A DNA stretch of 64,000 nt from Tigriopus japonicus (taxonomy: Eukaryota > Arthropoda > Copepoda > Harpacticoida > Harpacticidae), in NCBI GenBank assembly GCA_010645155.1, contig CM021312.1:8423739-8487738 (forward strand). Reading direction: 5' to 3'. The notes beneath the pieces are model-generated. The model did not search any database, was not told the origin of the DNA, and saw only the letters and a program-made list of their open reading frames with translations. A program made the translations under genes and the position numbers. Of the stretch, positions 46,768-58,042 are shown piece after piece (within the stretch, counting starts at the first letter, position 1; every line of letters begins with the position of its first letter).

Positions 46768-47566
46768 CTTTTCAGTCAGCGGCAAAATGTTGCTTGTATC
46801 GAGATTTTTCTTATATCGAAACTCAAGAAAATTGGATCAAGAAACGATGAAAAATACAAGGAAACTCCCAGAGGAATTTACCTCTCTTATATATCTTTAT
46901 AAGCTAGTTGTAAAAAAGCATGTTTTACTACTAAATGCGACAATGACTCAAAAATTTAGCTTTTAAAATTTAGTTATTAAAACACACAAATTTACATTAC
47001 AAGTGCATGCATTCATATCTCTATTACAAAACTTAAGAACTTGTTTCAATCTCAATTTGACAGAAAAAATGAAAGACGAAAGTACAATTTTGTCATCATG
47101 ATTGGTAAAATATCTAACCCATACAGGGACAAACAACTTTTTTTTTTAAATTGGAGCCTCCCACGCTTTCATACTGACGATGTTTTTTTGCTATTTTTTG
47201 GAATATCTCAACTGCAAATCTTTTATTCTCAGTTTGACTTTAAATTAGGGAGACTTTCTTGGGTTCGCATGACACTTCCTTGGATTGCTTATTTTTCACT
47301 AGGTTTTGCTTTGGCAGACACACAATTTTTTTCACTCTCAAGCATTGCAACTTTGTTGGAAAAATGACCTTATATTATTTTTTAAAATTGTCGACAAAAT
47401 ATTTTTTTATACTTAATGTCATTAAAATAGTTATTGTTGAGTGGCATGTTGGACAATTTTTAGCGATTTTAGGGTTCAAAATGCAATTTTTCGTTCTTTT
47501 GGCTAAAACTTGAAAAGTGCAAGTTGTTTTTTTCAAAAGAAGCGCAAGGCGCGAGAGTCCAAAAAC
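46768..47566. mobile_element. Tigger/pogo-like repeat, copy B
   Basis: Direct repeat of 42183-42977 with scattered substitutions and indels. It lacks the CAGTCGAAT terminus of copy A and starts at CAGTCAGCGGCAAAATG. Confidence 0.65.
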
Positions 47567-47604
47567 ATTTTCAAGTTATGTTTGCAAGGATTTGTCGTTT
47601 ACAA

Positions 47605-47852
47605 CAGGGGTAAGCAACCACTTTTGGGTCAAGGCCCATCGAATATGATTACATGTTGTATGGGATCCACCAAACAGACGTTGTAGGTTCAAGGGCCCAC
47701 AAATTAACGATCAAAGAGCTTTGGACCCACGAGTACAGTACTATGGATGTCTTGCAGGCCCACTATCTTGGACTTTTCCCAATGCTACTGGGCCAATCAA
47801 AGACCACCCTTGAGCCACATGTGGGCCGTGGCCCACTGTTTGCCTACTCCTG
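47605..47852. mobile_element. second copy of the Charlie-like hAT MITE
   Basis: The termini are CAGGGGTAAGCAACC and (right, reverse complement) CAGGAGTAGGCAAAC, in inverted orientation relative to 43672-43918. The flanking octamers gtttacaa and atttaaag match at only 5 of 8 positions, so the TSD is decayed or the insertion rearranged. Confidence 0.75.
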
Positions 47853-48450
47853 ATTTAAAGTGACTTGAATTCAATTAGGAATTAAGACGAACTTTTTTCA
47901 ATCCTACCGAACCTAACATAAATAACCTAATAATCACAAAATAAGATTCACTTCCCATTCAGGACCCGAGCCTTAGTGCCTTAACACTAATGTGAGTATA
48001 CAATGCATCGACATTCCATAAGATTACCTCCCATTGAAGGAATCGATTAAGGGCATTTCCGTGTTGTTTCATGTCCAAGCCTGTATAAATCACTAAATGA
48101 TTGGCAAAAAATCAAATTAGGGTCGGAGCAATCAAACCTCAAATACTTAGGTACCTTTCTGTCAATCTTTACCTTACAGTTTTAATTATTTCCATTGGAA
48201 ATTCAGAGAAGCCCCTACTATTTGCCATGTTCAAAGGGATTTCCCACCTATTACCAAACATTTAATTACCTGCTCTCATCGTTCGGAGTAATTTAATTCC
48301 TTCTTATAATTGGAAGCATTGCTTAACTTATTTTTCGGAGTAATTCTGCGTTTTCATTACCTTTTTGTTCATTGTTCAATAAAAAGAAGCAGAATAAATG
48401 TACTTTAGGGCTCATTTTTTCAATGGCGCCTATGATCCATACGGTAGAAC
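47853..48450. other. intergenic stretch without a recognised gene
   Basis: AT-rich single-copy-looking sequence. No open frame of note and no TE termini. Confidence 0.5.
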
Positions 48451-48452
48451 TA

Positions 48453-49464
48453 CAGGGTGACACATAAATCTTTGCCTGTTGGCAATCATGACAAAATCAC
48501 ATATTTTTGCCTTACTACTTGCAAACAAAGAAGGTTTATAAAATGAAATATGTTTATCAGTCATTTATAAACTACTTTTATATTATACACATTTTTGCTA
48601 CGCTTTAGGAAAGCATCAAAATGATTGATTTCCTTAGGCTCTTCTTTTGGTAAAAGTTGATGTGTCCATGATTTGAGCAGTGCCCAAAGGACGATATACA
48701 ATTGTCCTTTTGTGCTTGGTTTCCATTGATTTAGATTTAGATGATGGTTCAATGATAGTTAAAAGAGCAAATTAGGTATTATAACATGATTTGAATTCTG
48801 TTTAAGTCGGGTTGTGTGAGTGTTGGAAAAATCCAATGGATGTTTTCAGTTGTCTGGATGCAATTTAGGCTTTTGGGGCCTTTGGAAGACATTTGCACCA
48901 ACTAATTTTGCTGAACTATGTCTTCATCAGGGTCCAGGTCAATATCTCTTGGTCCTGTTAAATTTTGAGACATTTCTCTTATTAAATCATGAAGCTATTC
49001 AATCTGTTCCGGAACCATTAGCTTTCTTCTTCTTTCCAAAAATGAGACGTCTTCCATTTCAAGGCGAGTTCATATGACTCTAATTAATCTTGCATTTAAT
49101 TGATCCAACTTTAATCATACTCATAGGCACCCTCCATACCTAAAGCAACTGAATTGAGCGTCATTTTGAAATAAGAGATCAAGACAGCTCTTGCACAATA
49201 CTTTTTCGAAAACCATCTGGAATCATGGACATTCGAAATATTGCCTGTATTGAAATATTGCATTGTATATCGGAATATAAGTGTAGGATTAAGCGCCTTT
49301 GGCTCTATTGATCACTCGTTTGGAAAAGTGTAAAGTTTAAAGTAGCTGATTGAAAGATATAAAACAAAAGTTAATTTTAGGCTTTGTTCTTTGATTTTGA
49401 TAAAGCGAAGATATATAAGATTTTGTCTTGTTTCTGAGGAGGCAAAGATTTATGTGTCACAGTG
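48453..49464. mobile_element. 1012-bp TA-flanked DNA transposon
   Basis: TA at 48451-48452 and 49465-49466. The TIRs are CAGGGTGACACATAAATC and (right, reverse complement) CACTGTGACACATAAATC, continuing TTTGCCT. The minus frame 48561-48752 could be a decayed transposase end, but no DDE motif is visible. Confidence 0.75.
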
Positions 49465-49562
49465 TAATTTTGACGTAAATTGTGAAGCCATGGAACATCA
49501 TCCTCAAAAATATGCCGGAAGTATTCGGCAAGTTCATTCATTCCTTGGGTACTTACGTAGAC

Positions 49563-49651
49563 AAAGTAAGGTAGAATAAGTACTGGGAGGACTTCCCTGA
49601 AAAAGACCATGTTTCTACGAACAAGGACGTGGGTGAGACCTTTAACGGTAG
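49563..49651 (-). CDS. possible exon, function unknown
   Basis: The minus-strand segment runs from a weak acceptor (gagcatag) to a strong donor (GTCTAC|GTAAGT). It encodes a segment containing CGTKTTVKGLTHVLVRRNMV and a hydrophobic stretch EVLPVLILPYFVY. No family is recognised. It could equally be chance. Confidence 0.25.
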
Positions 49652-50030
49652 TCTTTGTTCCACACTATGCTCAATGACTTCAAAATGTCAAAAGAAGTCA
49701 AATTTCTAGGGAAATCAAAATGTTTGATTATTCAAATAAATTGCCAGATTCAAAGAAAAAAAATGTTTTAAAGTTTTGGTCTTGGAAGGTTTTTAAATCG
49801 AGCATGAAAAATAACCTGAAGAATCTATTTTATTGACCGCCTTTTCCTTTTATGAGACTTCCTCCCAGCCCAAAGAGGTCAGGTCCAAAATATTATTCAC
49901 CTATAACTTACTTTACTACCCTACAAATCATTTTATAACCCTACCAATCACTTTCTTGCCCTATGAATGAATCATGCCTTTACAAATACATCTCAGACGC
50001 ACAATTACTTGCACGTCTGAAGCCCCCGTC

Positions 50031-50285
50031 TCATTGACGGGGAATGATCCGCTGAAGAAGTGGTGGTAAGCTTTTATACCATGGCACTGAGTAGCCAACA
50101 CACCTACTGATGTCCTTGAGGTGAACGGAGCTTGCTCCTAATACCGGTATTGAGTAAGCAAAGCATGCTAGTTGGATAGTACGAATGTCCGAAAGTCCGT
50201 GGTTGAACTGATTTTCAGGGTTGAAAAATTGTAACGGAAGTCCCAAAAAGGATAAGTTGGTCAACAAAATACCATATGCACCCAC
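50031..50285 (-). CDS. unrecognised 84-codon open frame
   Basis: Uninterrupted frame starting MGAYGILLTNLSFLGLPL and ending LLQRIIPRQ. No domain, splice context or second copy is recognised. Its base composition is less AT-rich than its neighbours. Confidence 0.2.
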   Translation of the reverse strand: MGAYGILLTNLSFLGLPLQFFNPENQFNHGLSDIRTIQLACFAYSIPVLGASSVHLKDISRCVGYSVPWYKSLPPLLQRIIPRQ

Positions 50286-50430
50286 AAATGAAGGGAGGAA
50301 TGGTCAAGATCCGACATCACTCGTTTCATTTTAATTGACGCCCCTCGGGCTGACGCCCTCGGGTCGCCAATAAAATGAAACTCCCTCCGCCGGATTTTGG
50401 CCATTACTCCCTTCCTTTGCAGGTGCATAA
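50286..50430. repeat. imperfect GC-rich palindrome
   Basis: TGAAGGGAGGAATGGTCAAG and cgtttcattttaattgacg at the left pair with cgccaataaaatgaaac and GGCCATTACTCCCTTCCTTT at the right. The tip is GCCCCTCGGGCTGACGCCCTCGGG. It lies about 450 bp upstream of the MsrB exon. Confidence 0.7.
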
Positions 50431-50881
50431 ATAGTATTTACAGAAATATCGAAAACGAAGTTTGTGGTGGTAAAAGTGAACAATGATTTGAAAAAAATGC
50501 CTCTTTCAAAAATCGTTGCAATCGTAGGAATTGTGGGTCTGACCTAATTTTCTACATTATACTACTGTATATTGAGTTCATTTTTGGGTAGATTGAGGAA
50601 GCAGTTGGGATTTTCAAAGTTCAAGAAATTCTCCTAAAACGATAACTGTAAAGTGAAAAGTTATGTATCAAAACAAAAATCTGAATAAAATGCGGTTTAT
50701 GGATTTTAAAATGAATAATAGTACGGAAAAATATTTTTGTCAAGTCAGGTGCTATTTTTTGTAAGGTAACGGACCTTGATGCTCTCATAATTGTCGACCC
50801 TGCCCAATGGTTTTCACTTTTACATTTCGTCATTTTCTTTATATTAATCAAGGTAAGTGGATCTGCCTTTGTTCCCCCTAG

Positions 50882-51008
50882 ATCTGAGGTGCATTGTTCC
50901 CGATGTGGAGCTCATTTAGGACACGTTTTCAACAATGGACCCCGACCAACTGGATTGAGATATTGTATGAATGGAGTGGCTCTCAAAAACAATACTGGTT
51001 CTACGTGA
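50882..51008 (+). CDS. methionine-R-sulfoxide reductase B, terminal exon
   Basis: The acceptor is ttcccccctag. After one base completing a codon, it encodes [20 protein letters not shown], then [15 protein letters not shown] and a short tail, ending at TGA 51006-51008. CSRC is the second zinc-binding pair, and the Cys in RYCMN is the catalytic residue of the MsrB fold (Cys form, not selenocysteine). MsrB reduces methionine-R-sulfoxide. AATAAA at 51017-51022 follows at once. No upstream MsrB exon (the GWPSF block with the first CxxC) is found in the window, so the gene may be interrupted, have distant exons, or be a fragment. Confidence 0.85.
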
Positions 51009-51016
51009 GAGGTTGA

Positions 51017-51022
51017 ATAAAC
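51017..51022 (+). terminator. polyadenylation signal of the MsrB exon
   Basis: AATAAA located nine bases after the MsrB stop codon. Confidence 0.5.
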
Positions 51023-51281
51023 ATCGAACAGTTTACAGGAACAAAAAACAAGTGGGGCGTCTATGAATGGAACGCTATTTCTATTGATCATCTAAGACTG
51101 GCTTTGATGTTTATCTCGAAAAGAAACTATAAAAATTGAGTACGTATAATTTTGAAATGTTAGTTGCGCCAGAATTTAAAATTTTATTAAATTCTAGGTG
51201 GGGTGAAAAGTAACCTCCTTGACCGACAAAATGCAATGCTATAGCAAAATACGCTTTTAGTGCTTCGTAGTCCGTTCATAT

Positions 51282-51790
51282 TTAGACATACGTTTCAAAT
51301 TCTATTGGATTTTTGCCCTTCATTTTGTTTTGTCAGCTCATTGATGTTGACGTGTTTGGCATCATGTTGAAAATGAATATCATGATTTTACGGATGAAAA
51401 CGTCAAAAAAGTTCATGAAATGGAGCTGGCTGACCGGAAAGTTAAGGTGCGTGAGCTGGTAACTAACATTAAGAACGGCCTGAACTTGTTTTCATTTTCA
51501 TCAGTAATTGTTCCGAGGCCCTTCGACAACGTCTTTGTTCGGTAGTGAAGTTTTGGAGACCACAAAAGTGGCAAAACTAAAATTTAATGGTATGATTTGA
51601 CGGAGCATTTATCTCATTATATTTATTAAACTTTTCTTTTGCTGCCTTCGCCATTTTGCTTGGTAAAAAATAATACTTTAAGATAAAACGAAAACGTGTT
51701 GATCCATTTTCCACATGATGCCAAACACGTCATTATCAATGAGCTGTCAAAACAAAATGAAGGGCAATAAACATTGAAATTTGAAACGTA
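51282..51790. repeat. inverted repeat within the mariner-like remnant
   Basis: 51282-51373 (agacatacgtttcaaatt to the tgttgacgtgtttggcatca region) is the reverse complement of 51697-51790 with few changes. This implies two mariner fragments in opposite orientation or a local inversion. Confidence 0.75.
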
Positions 51791-52037
51791 TGTCTAATTT
51801 TGGTAACGCTGCTCAAGCGAGAAGACGTGTTGTCTCTTTGTGTCCCAATATTTTTCCCGAAAATAATCAAAGGCAAAGTGATAGAGGAACCGAACACATA
51901 AAGGAAGTGATCTCTTTTGAGCATTGAACCCCAGTGGATCATCAGTGCTATACTGCGGTCGTCTTTTCACCTCCGTACTGGAGTCGTCGTCATTTTCTTT
52001 AGCTGCGGGTTAAAACGATTTAATCTACGTTAGCAGG

Positions 52038-52821
52038 GTGCCTGAAGTCAAAACCTCAAAGATGACGGTAAACTGTAGCTCATGCCAGGAGGAGGTGGAA
52101 CTTGATGCGAAAAAAATTACTTGTGGGGGGTGCGACAAGACCTTCCATTCGGCCCCTTTGTGCTCTGGAATCCCAAAAGCTGCTTTCACGTATGCGTCAA
52201 GTATGCTTATGTGGTTGTGCAAGGGATGTGAGCTACCATGTTCCAAATTTTTTAATGGGCTGGCTGAAGTTCATGAGCGCACGAAAGCAGTGGAAACGAC
52301 TGTTTCTGACCACAACCACCGCATCGCAAACTTAGAAACGAAGCACGATCCAATACGATCTTTGACAAGTGAGTTGAGGCTCCGGGATGAAAAACGATGC
52401 AACATTGTGGTGAAGGGTTTGGAAGAACCTATGGAGGAGACGGCTGAGGGTCGCAAAATCCATGATATGACCAAGGTTTTAGACCTGTTTGAGTCCCTTG
52501 GCTCCAAAGTTGAACAGAACGACATTCAATTCATGTTTAGGATTGGTAAAAAGGGAGAAAACCACTTAAGACCAAGGATGATCATTGTTGGAATGCATGA
52601 TAAGAACAAAAGAGATTCAATTCTACTACGTACACGCTCCAAAAGTGCGGATGGCCGAGCAATTCAAAAATGTTTATATCGATCTCGATCTTACCAAAGC
52701 CCAGATCGAAGATGACTCAAGATTGAGGATGGAAGCAAAACGGAGAAGTGACTCGGGAAACGGGGTTTGGAAAGTTCTCGGGCCAAAAGGCTCAGGAAGA
52801 CTGGTTCGAGCGAAAAATTAG
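52038..52821 (+). pseudogene. LINE ORF1 with PHD-type zinc finger (frameshifted)
   Basis: The first frame (52038-52715) begins MPEVKTSKMTVNCSSCQEEV. It has the spacing C-x2-C, C-x2-C, H-x5-C, C-x2-C of a PHD-like finger (residues about 13-70), a heptad-like segment, then RDEKRCNIVVKGLEEP, an RRM-like module as in L1/CR1 ORF1 proteins. The natural C-terminus (FKNVYIDLDLTKAQIEDDSR) continues in another frame to 52821, so one frameshift lies near 52640-52670. ORF1 proteins bind LINE RNA. Confidence 0.8.
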
Positions 52822-55180
52822 TTTCACAACTCATGTACCTAAATGCCCGATCCCTCACAAAAAAGATTAACGAATTACGGACAACTGTCACCGACAAACC
52901 GGACATAATTTTGATTACCGAAACCTGGTCCAACGATGGGATTTCCAATGCCGAACTCCATGTACCAGGACTTCATCGCAAGCCGTTGTGATCGAACTGA
53001 TACAAAGGCTGGCAGAGGAGGGGGACTTTTGATTTACGCTAAAGACGGACTAACGACGGAAGAAACATCCAAAAAAAACAAGTTTCAGCCAAGTAACAGG
53101 TTACAGATGCGCCAATAAGGAGAATAGAAAATTCAATATTTTTCTTGTTTACCGTTCACCAAACTCGTCCATTATCAATGACCACGAGCTTAATAATTTC
53201 ATCAGCAAGGTGCCCTCGCACTCGTTTATAATCGGGGATTTCAATTATCCATGTGTAGACTGGGAGAGTCTTCAGGGCTCAAACACGTCATCAGGCTTTA
53301 TTGAAGCAACTCAGACAGCTTTTCTGCAACAATTGGTTACATTTCCTACCCATAAAGCGGGCAATATTCTGCATCTCTGTCTAACAAGCGTTTCGGACCA
53401 AGTGGACACAATCACTACCGGTGCTCCATTGGGTGCAAGTGATCATTGTGTGCTGTATGTTAACGTACTGTTTAATGCTTCAAAAACTTCTTGCATCAAA
53501 GAAGTACGTGATTACAATAAAGCCGATTGGGAACAGATCAGGAGAGAACTAGATTCTTGCCTTTGGCGGGAAAAGGAACATGATACTGTTGAGCACCAGT
53601 GCAATTTTCTGGAGCAAATAATCCACCAATCTCTAAAACACATCCATACAAGAAAATGCCGAAACTCGAATGAACCGCAAACCTCAGCCCTCAAGCAACT
53701 TATCAAGAGGAAAAAACGAATTTGGCTCACCCTGAAACGATATCCGTCACGAGAAAAAGAACAAGAGTTCAAAGTATTCAAAAACAGACAAAGTATGCCA
53801 TTCGAAACCAAAAAGCCAAATATGAGCGAGACCTGGCCAGGGAAAGCAGGAAAAATAAAAAAAAGTTATATCAATGCTTAAATTGCAAGTCGTCCACCAG
53901 GATTATCAGGCCCCTCAAAAATGACCATGGACAATCTATTGACAATGACGGGGAAAAATCAGAGGCGTCCAATCTTTACTTTGCATCTGTTTTTGGGCCG
54001 CCCTCCTCAATAGAGACCGAGAGCTTCAACCATGAGCAATCACTTGACGATTTCAGTGATGACCATCTCCATTTTTTTGATATAACACCCCAAGATATCT
54101 CGGAAACTATCAAATCGTTAGATTGGGAGTCATCGACCGGCCCTGATGGAATTAGTGCCAAGTTTTTAAAGCGGATGGAACCATCCCTTCTTACACCACT
54201 GCAACAACTGTTTCAAAAGAGCCTGGAAACCGGCGGGATGCTGCAGTCCTGGAGAGTGGCCGGCATCACTCCTATCTTCAAGAGTGGTTCAAAAGCCGTA
54301 ATTAAGAACTATCGACCAATATCTCTGACCAGTAGCATATGTAAGGTGATGGAGCAAATCATAAAGGACCGAATTTATCTCTTCCTCGAGGCTGGGGGAT
54401 TGATCCCCCCCAGCCAGCATGGTTTCCTACCAAAAAGGAGTTGCGTGACCAATCTTGTGCGGTTCTTTGACAAAGCAACGAAGGAGGTGGATCAAGGTCA
54501 TCCTGTTGATGTGATCTACCTACACTTTCAAAAAGCCTTTGACTTTGTCCCCCACCGGCTGCTTCTTCAAAAAATTAGTCAAATGGGGGGAAAAAAGGGA
54601 CCACTCCTCCGCTGAATAGCCTCATGGCTTTCGGGAAGGAAACAAAGGGTGGTTCTAAATGGTCAACCATCTGAGTGGACAACGGTTGAAAGCGGAGTTA
54701 TTCAAGGTAGCGTTTTGGGCCCTTTACTGTTTCTGATGTATGTCTCTGATCTTGCTGAAGAAATCGATAATGACACAATGACACATTTGTTGAGTCCTAT
54801 GCCGATGACACCAAACTTGGTCGAGCCATCAAAGTTCCTGGCACTGATAACACGCTCCAAAAAGACCTCGACAAGTTGGTAATGTGGGCCTACAACAACG
54901 GCATGAAATGCCAGGGGGTTCAGTCGACCTATACGGAAAACAATGAACGGTTGTGTTTCCGGGTACACAGACCAATTAGTTCCTAGGAACTATGAAGTGT
55001 CGTAGACACGAAACCTGTCATTTCGACAGTCTCGGGTGAATGGAGAAAAGAATTTATTTTTCACCATTCGAGGAGTGAAACTCTGGAATTCCTTACCAAT
55101 GATTGCCAAGAACTCTCATACCCTTAATTCATTGAAATCATGGTTGGTCAACAATCCACAATACCTTTAACTAAAACCAA
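52767..55180 (+). pseudogene. LINE ORF2, endonuclease-reverse transcriptase (CR1/Jockey type), decayed
   Basis: The APE-type endonuclease is visible in pieces: YLNARSLTKKINEL, DIILITETW, GGGLLIYAKDG, FIIGDFNYP and GASDHCVLY. The reverse transcriptase follows: STGPDGISAKFLKRM, WRVAGITPIFKSGS, NYRPISLTSSICKVME, QHGFLPKRSC, FQKAFDFVPH, then an in-frame TGA (54613-54615), GVIQGSVLGPLLF, and SYADDTKLG after a frameshift. An internal deletion then joins to the C-terminal LWNSLPMIAKNSHTL (about 55080). At least four frame breaks exist. Confidence 0.9.
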
Positions 55181-55508
55181 AACAACTCTCATCTTTCCAT
55201 CAATCCACTAACAGTAGGATTCTCACAGCTGCTCACATCCACATTTTCACACTTTTGATCCTTGCATGTCTTCCAAATAACCCTTTGTGGTTCCTGAAGA
55301 CTAGATATACATTATTTTACATTACATTATTTTACAATAGATATGAACGGGCTACAAAGCACTATAAGCATATTTTGCAGTAGCATTGCATTTTGTCGGT
55401 CAAGGAGGTTACTTTTCACCCCACCTGGTATAACACAACTTATCATACTTAGAAGCAATGATGCTCTATTTTTGTCAGATGATTATTTTTAGATGATTGT
55501 AATACTAA

Positions 55509-55783
55509 TCAACACTCAAAAATTCCAGGAGGTATTTTAAGAGCGGCATGCCATCTTCTCGGATATCTCATTTCGAATGGAAATAAGCTCCACGTTTCGT
55601 TCATCGGATTGAATGCATAAATGTAAGGAACGCGTTCTTGCTGAGGTGGCTGCAACGAACCGCCACTGGTGAAGAGGTTCCCGCCAATATTAAACAATAT
55701 GGACTTGTACAAGGTCGAAACTAAGGGTTCACCCATTTTCCATGTATCCGTTGACCATGAGTAAATGAAAGGAGAGTTCGAAA
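55509..55783 (-). CDS. kelch gene copy 2, terminal exon
   Basis: The acceptor is atttcag|TT, giving a Val codon across the junction. The exon encodes SNSPFIYSWSTDTWKMGEPL through PPGIFEC, with TGA at 55509-55511. Copy 1 ends in TAA at the homologous position. Confidence 0.85.
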
Positions 55784-58042
55784 CTGAAATGGAAATGCAA
55801 AACATAGGTCAATGTCAATAGTCTGGCTCACGCCCCAGTAAATACACAAAATATTTCCAAATTTATTCCGATGCTGACTTCGTCAGCCTAGTTTTTTTCT
55901 TTGATAAAAAGACAAAAAATGATAGGGGTATGCATTTTCTCTTGACAGGGTCTATAACAGGGTCTTTAGAGGATTTTAAACCAAGCTTGAAAAAGTCACC
56001 AATAGATGGCGTGAAAGAGGGGGCAAATGCTAAGCACTAAGCTCACGAGTCTTTTCTCTTTACTTGCCCAAAAGCATCTTTAACTTGCCCAACCTTCCCC
56101 GCCATCTATTGGCCCGTGCTTTACATGTCTCTTTGTAAAATGGTAAAAATTGGCTTTTTATGCGGTTTTTTGAAAGCACAAAATTGTTTTCTATTGAGTT
56201 ATGGGTTAATTTCTATATTTTTTATTCACTCTGAATTTAGAATGAAATTTTCAAATTGTGTATCAGCGACTTCCTGAACTACTCCAGCACTTAACAGTAC
56301 ATCACTTGTGACTTAGTGCACTAAGAACCTTTTAAAAGTCAAAATGAGAAAAAGCGCTTCTGAGGCTTTCATATAACAATTTTTCATTTTCTTCTGTTTA
56401 AGAAAAATCTTAGAATGTTGCTCTTTGAACATCAGTATGACCTAAAGTTTTGCCGTTTTCAAGTATGGCTCAACCGTGTTAACCGTCAGGGTTACTGTCA
56501 AAATACTATTTGGGTCCATCATTCAACGGCACAATAAATTTATTGCAAACCCTCTTATTTTAATACAATGATCGGACCCAAGGCGTATTTTTGTAATGCC
56601 TTTTTGCACTTTTTGGAGGTCAATCAATTCAGGAAGGTAACAACAGTCACAAGGAAGAGTTTTTTATGAAACAAATGGTCCAGAAAGTAATAAATCAATT
56701 TGATAATGTGATAATGTCAAGGAGGTTATCGATGCGGAATTCCGCTCAACCATTTTTGACCGATTTCTTTCATAATTGTGTGATTTCTTGATTTTTCTAA
56801 AGCATAATCAACAACCAACATTGCAATTGAAAACTGATAACCTCAAAAACTTAAAGGAATTGTAAAAGTGCCCCGAAATCAGTATATTTAGTCAGCAAAT
56901 GAATTTGATAGGATCCATATCCCCGGATATTATCAGATGCGACATCCTTTCTTTTATCAAAGACAATTTTGCCAAATTCCTGCCGAAATTTCCGACGATA
57001 AGTATATCAAAAACTTAGTAGTAGTACGCTACAAAACAACTCCTAAGTGTTAATTTCTTAAAGTAGTTTCTCCATAAATCACAAAAATGGTCATTTGTAA
57101 TGAGTCAACAACATTTTAGCCTGATATTTTTGGGATTAGACAAGTCAGTGAGTGAACTTGACATTTGGTTTTTTTTAAGGTTATTTTTTTTTTCAGGAAT
57201 TTCCACTTCTTGATTGTTAACATCTTCATCAATCAATATTGAATGAAGAATGATGGCTTACACTCAGAAGAACAAATTCTGACCAAGTGGTAAGGTCAAC
57301 TTTTAAAGTGGCCTTCAAAACGAAATGGAGTTTTGCCTAGCATATCGCATCTTTTAATATCTGTTTATGGTTAAATTACGTTTCATCACACCACACTTTT
57401 TTCAAATCATCAAAAATGGTGCCAAACCTGACGCTATGATCATGAAACTGATCTGGTTGTGTTTGTTCGTAAATCGTTCGCATGCTGCACCATATGTTGC
57501 CATTGGGGAATCCGCCTTTCGCTCCCATTGCAAAGTTGGCCAATGCAAAATGTAAGTTTCTTTTCCATTTCCATTAAAAATTCCGCCCGAAATAATGATA
57601 TGGTCTTCATCCAGACCACCTCCACATGGCTCAAACTTGCCCATTGGCAATTGGGGACCATCCACTCTTGTACCATTGGCGAAAATAATCATTGTGTCGG
57701 CCGAGGTGAAATCACTTCCCTTCCGACCGCCCATAATGATTACCCAGGAGTCCCGAATTTGGGCATGGGCAAAATTTCTCCACCGGACTGGAAGTTCACC
57801 AATGTCGTTCCAAGTCATTGTCTTGAAGTCAAACACTGTCATTGTATCTATTGGTGATGGTGTTAATCCTCCAATCAGTAAAACTTTGTTGCCGCTAAAT
57901 AATCCTGGAGAACCATAACGTGCATAAGGTAAATGAGGAGGATCGGGACAGCGTTTGTGATTTTTAAAATCAATCAATTCAACGTCAGCTATCAGGGGTT
58001 CCTCATTACTTTGTCCTCCAATTATCATGACCAACGACGGTT
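55509..58042 (-). CDS. kelch-repeat protein, copy 2 (partial)
   Basis: Gene-level entry: exons 57428-58042 and 55509-55783, minus strand, with the same exon phases and the same donor sequence as copy 1. The exons are open and very similar to copy 1 at the protein level. Long runs such as VIIMGGRKGSDFTSADTMII are identical in both. The upstream exon should lie above 58042 but none is recognised in the window, so the gene is incomplete here or has lost its PAN part. Confidence 0.8.
55784..57427 (-). other. kelch copy 2 intron
   Basis: 1644 bp with the donor CAG|GTTTGG. It lacks the hAT element found in copy 1, and its sequence is largely unalignable by eye with the copy 1 intron except near the acceptor. 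Confidence 0.7.
57428..58042 (-). CDS. kelch gene copy 2, main kelch exon
   Basis: The acceptor is ttttttcag|AA and the first full codons read PSLVMIIGG. It contains four GG blade motifs, an N-glycosylation-type sequon in FANGT, and the cysteines CPDPP, EPCGGG and AACER shared with copy 1. Confidence 0.85.

Larger units (their letters stand above)
51194..55428 (+). mobile_element. mariner-like shell containing a LINE
   Basis: Matching TIRs of about 85 bp: CTAGGTGGGGTGAAAAGTAA at the left, CCAGGTGGGGTGAAAAGTAA as the reverse complement of the right, both continuing CCTCCTTGACCGACAAAATG. TA follows the right end. Inside the left end, 51393-51476 encodes the mariner HTH motif DENVKKVHEMELADRKVKVR. 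The remaining transposase is not recognisable. The LINE at about 52020-55180 occupies most of the interior. Confidence 0.75.

Noticed and set aside
42443..47367. Similar open frames of about 110 codons at 42443-42778 and 47041-47367 as a conserved gene
   Set aside because: They lie in two copies of one DNA repeat. Indels shift the frame in the middle, so the similarity is nucleotide-level, not coding.
50130..50160. Words resembling a bacterial 16S rRNA segment (GAACGGAGCTTGCTCCTAAT)
   Set aside because: The similarity covers only a short hairpin-like word; flanking sequence does not continue as rRNA.
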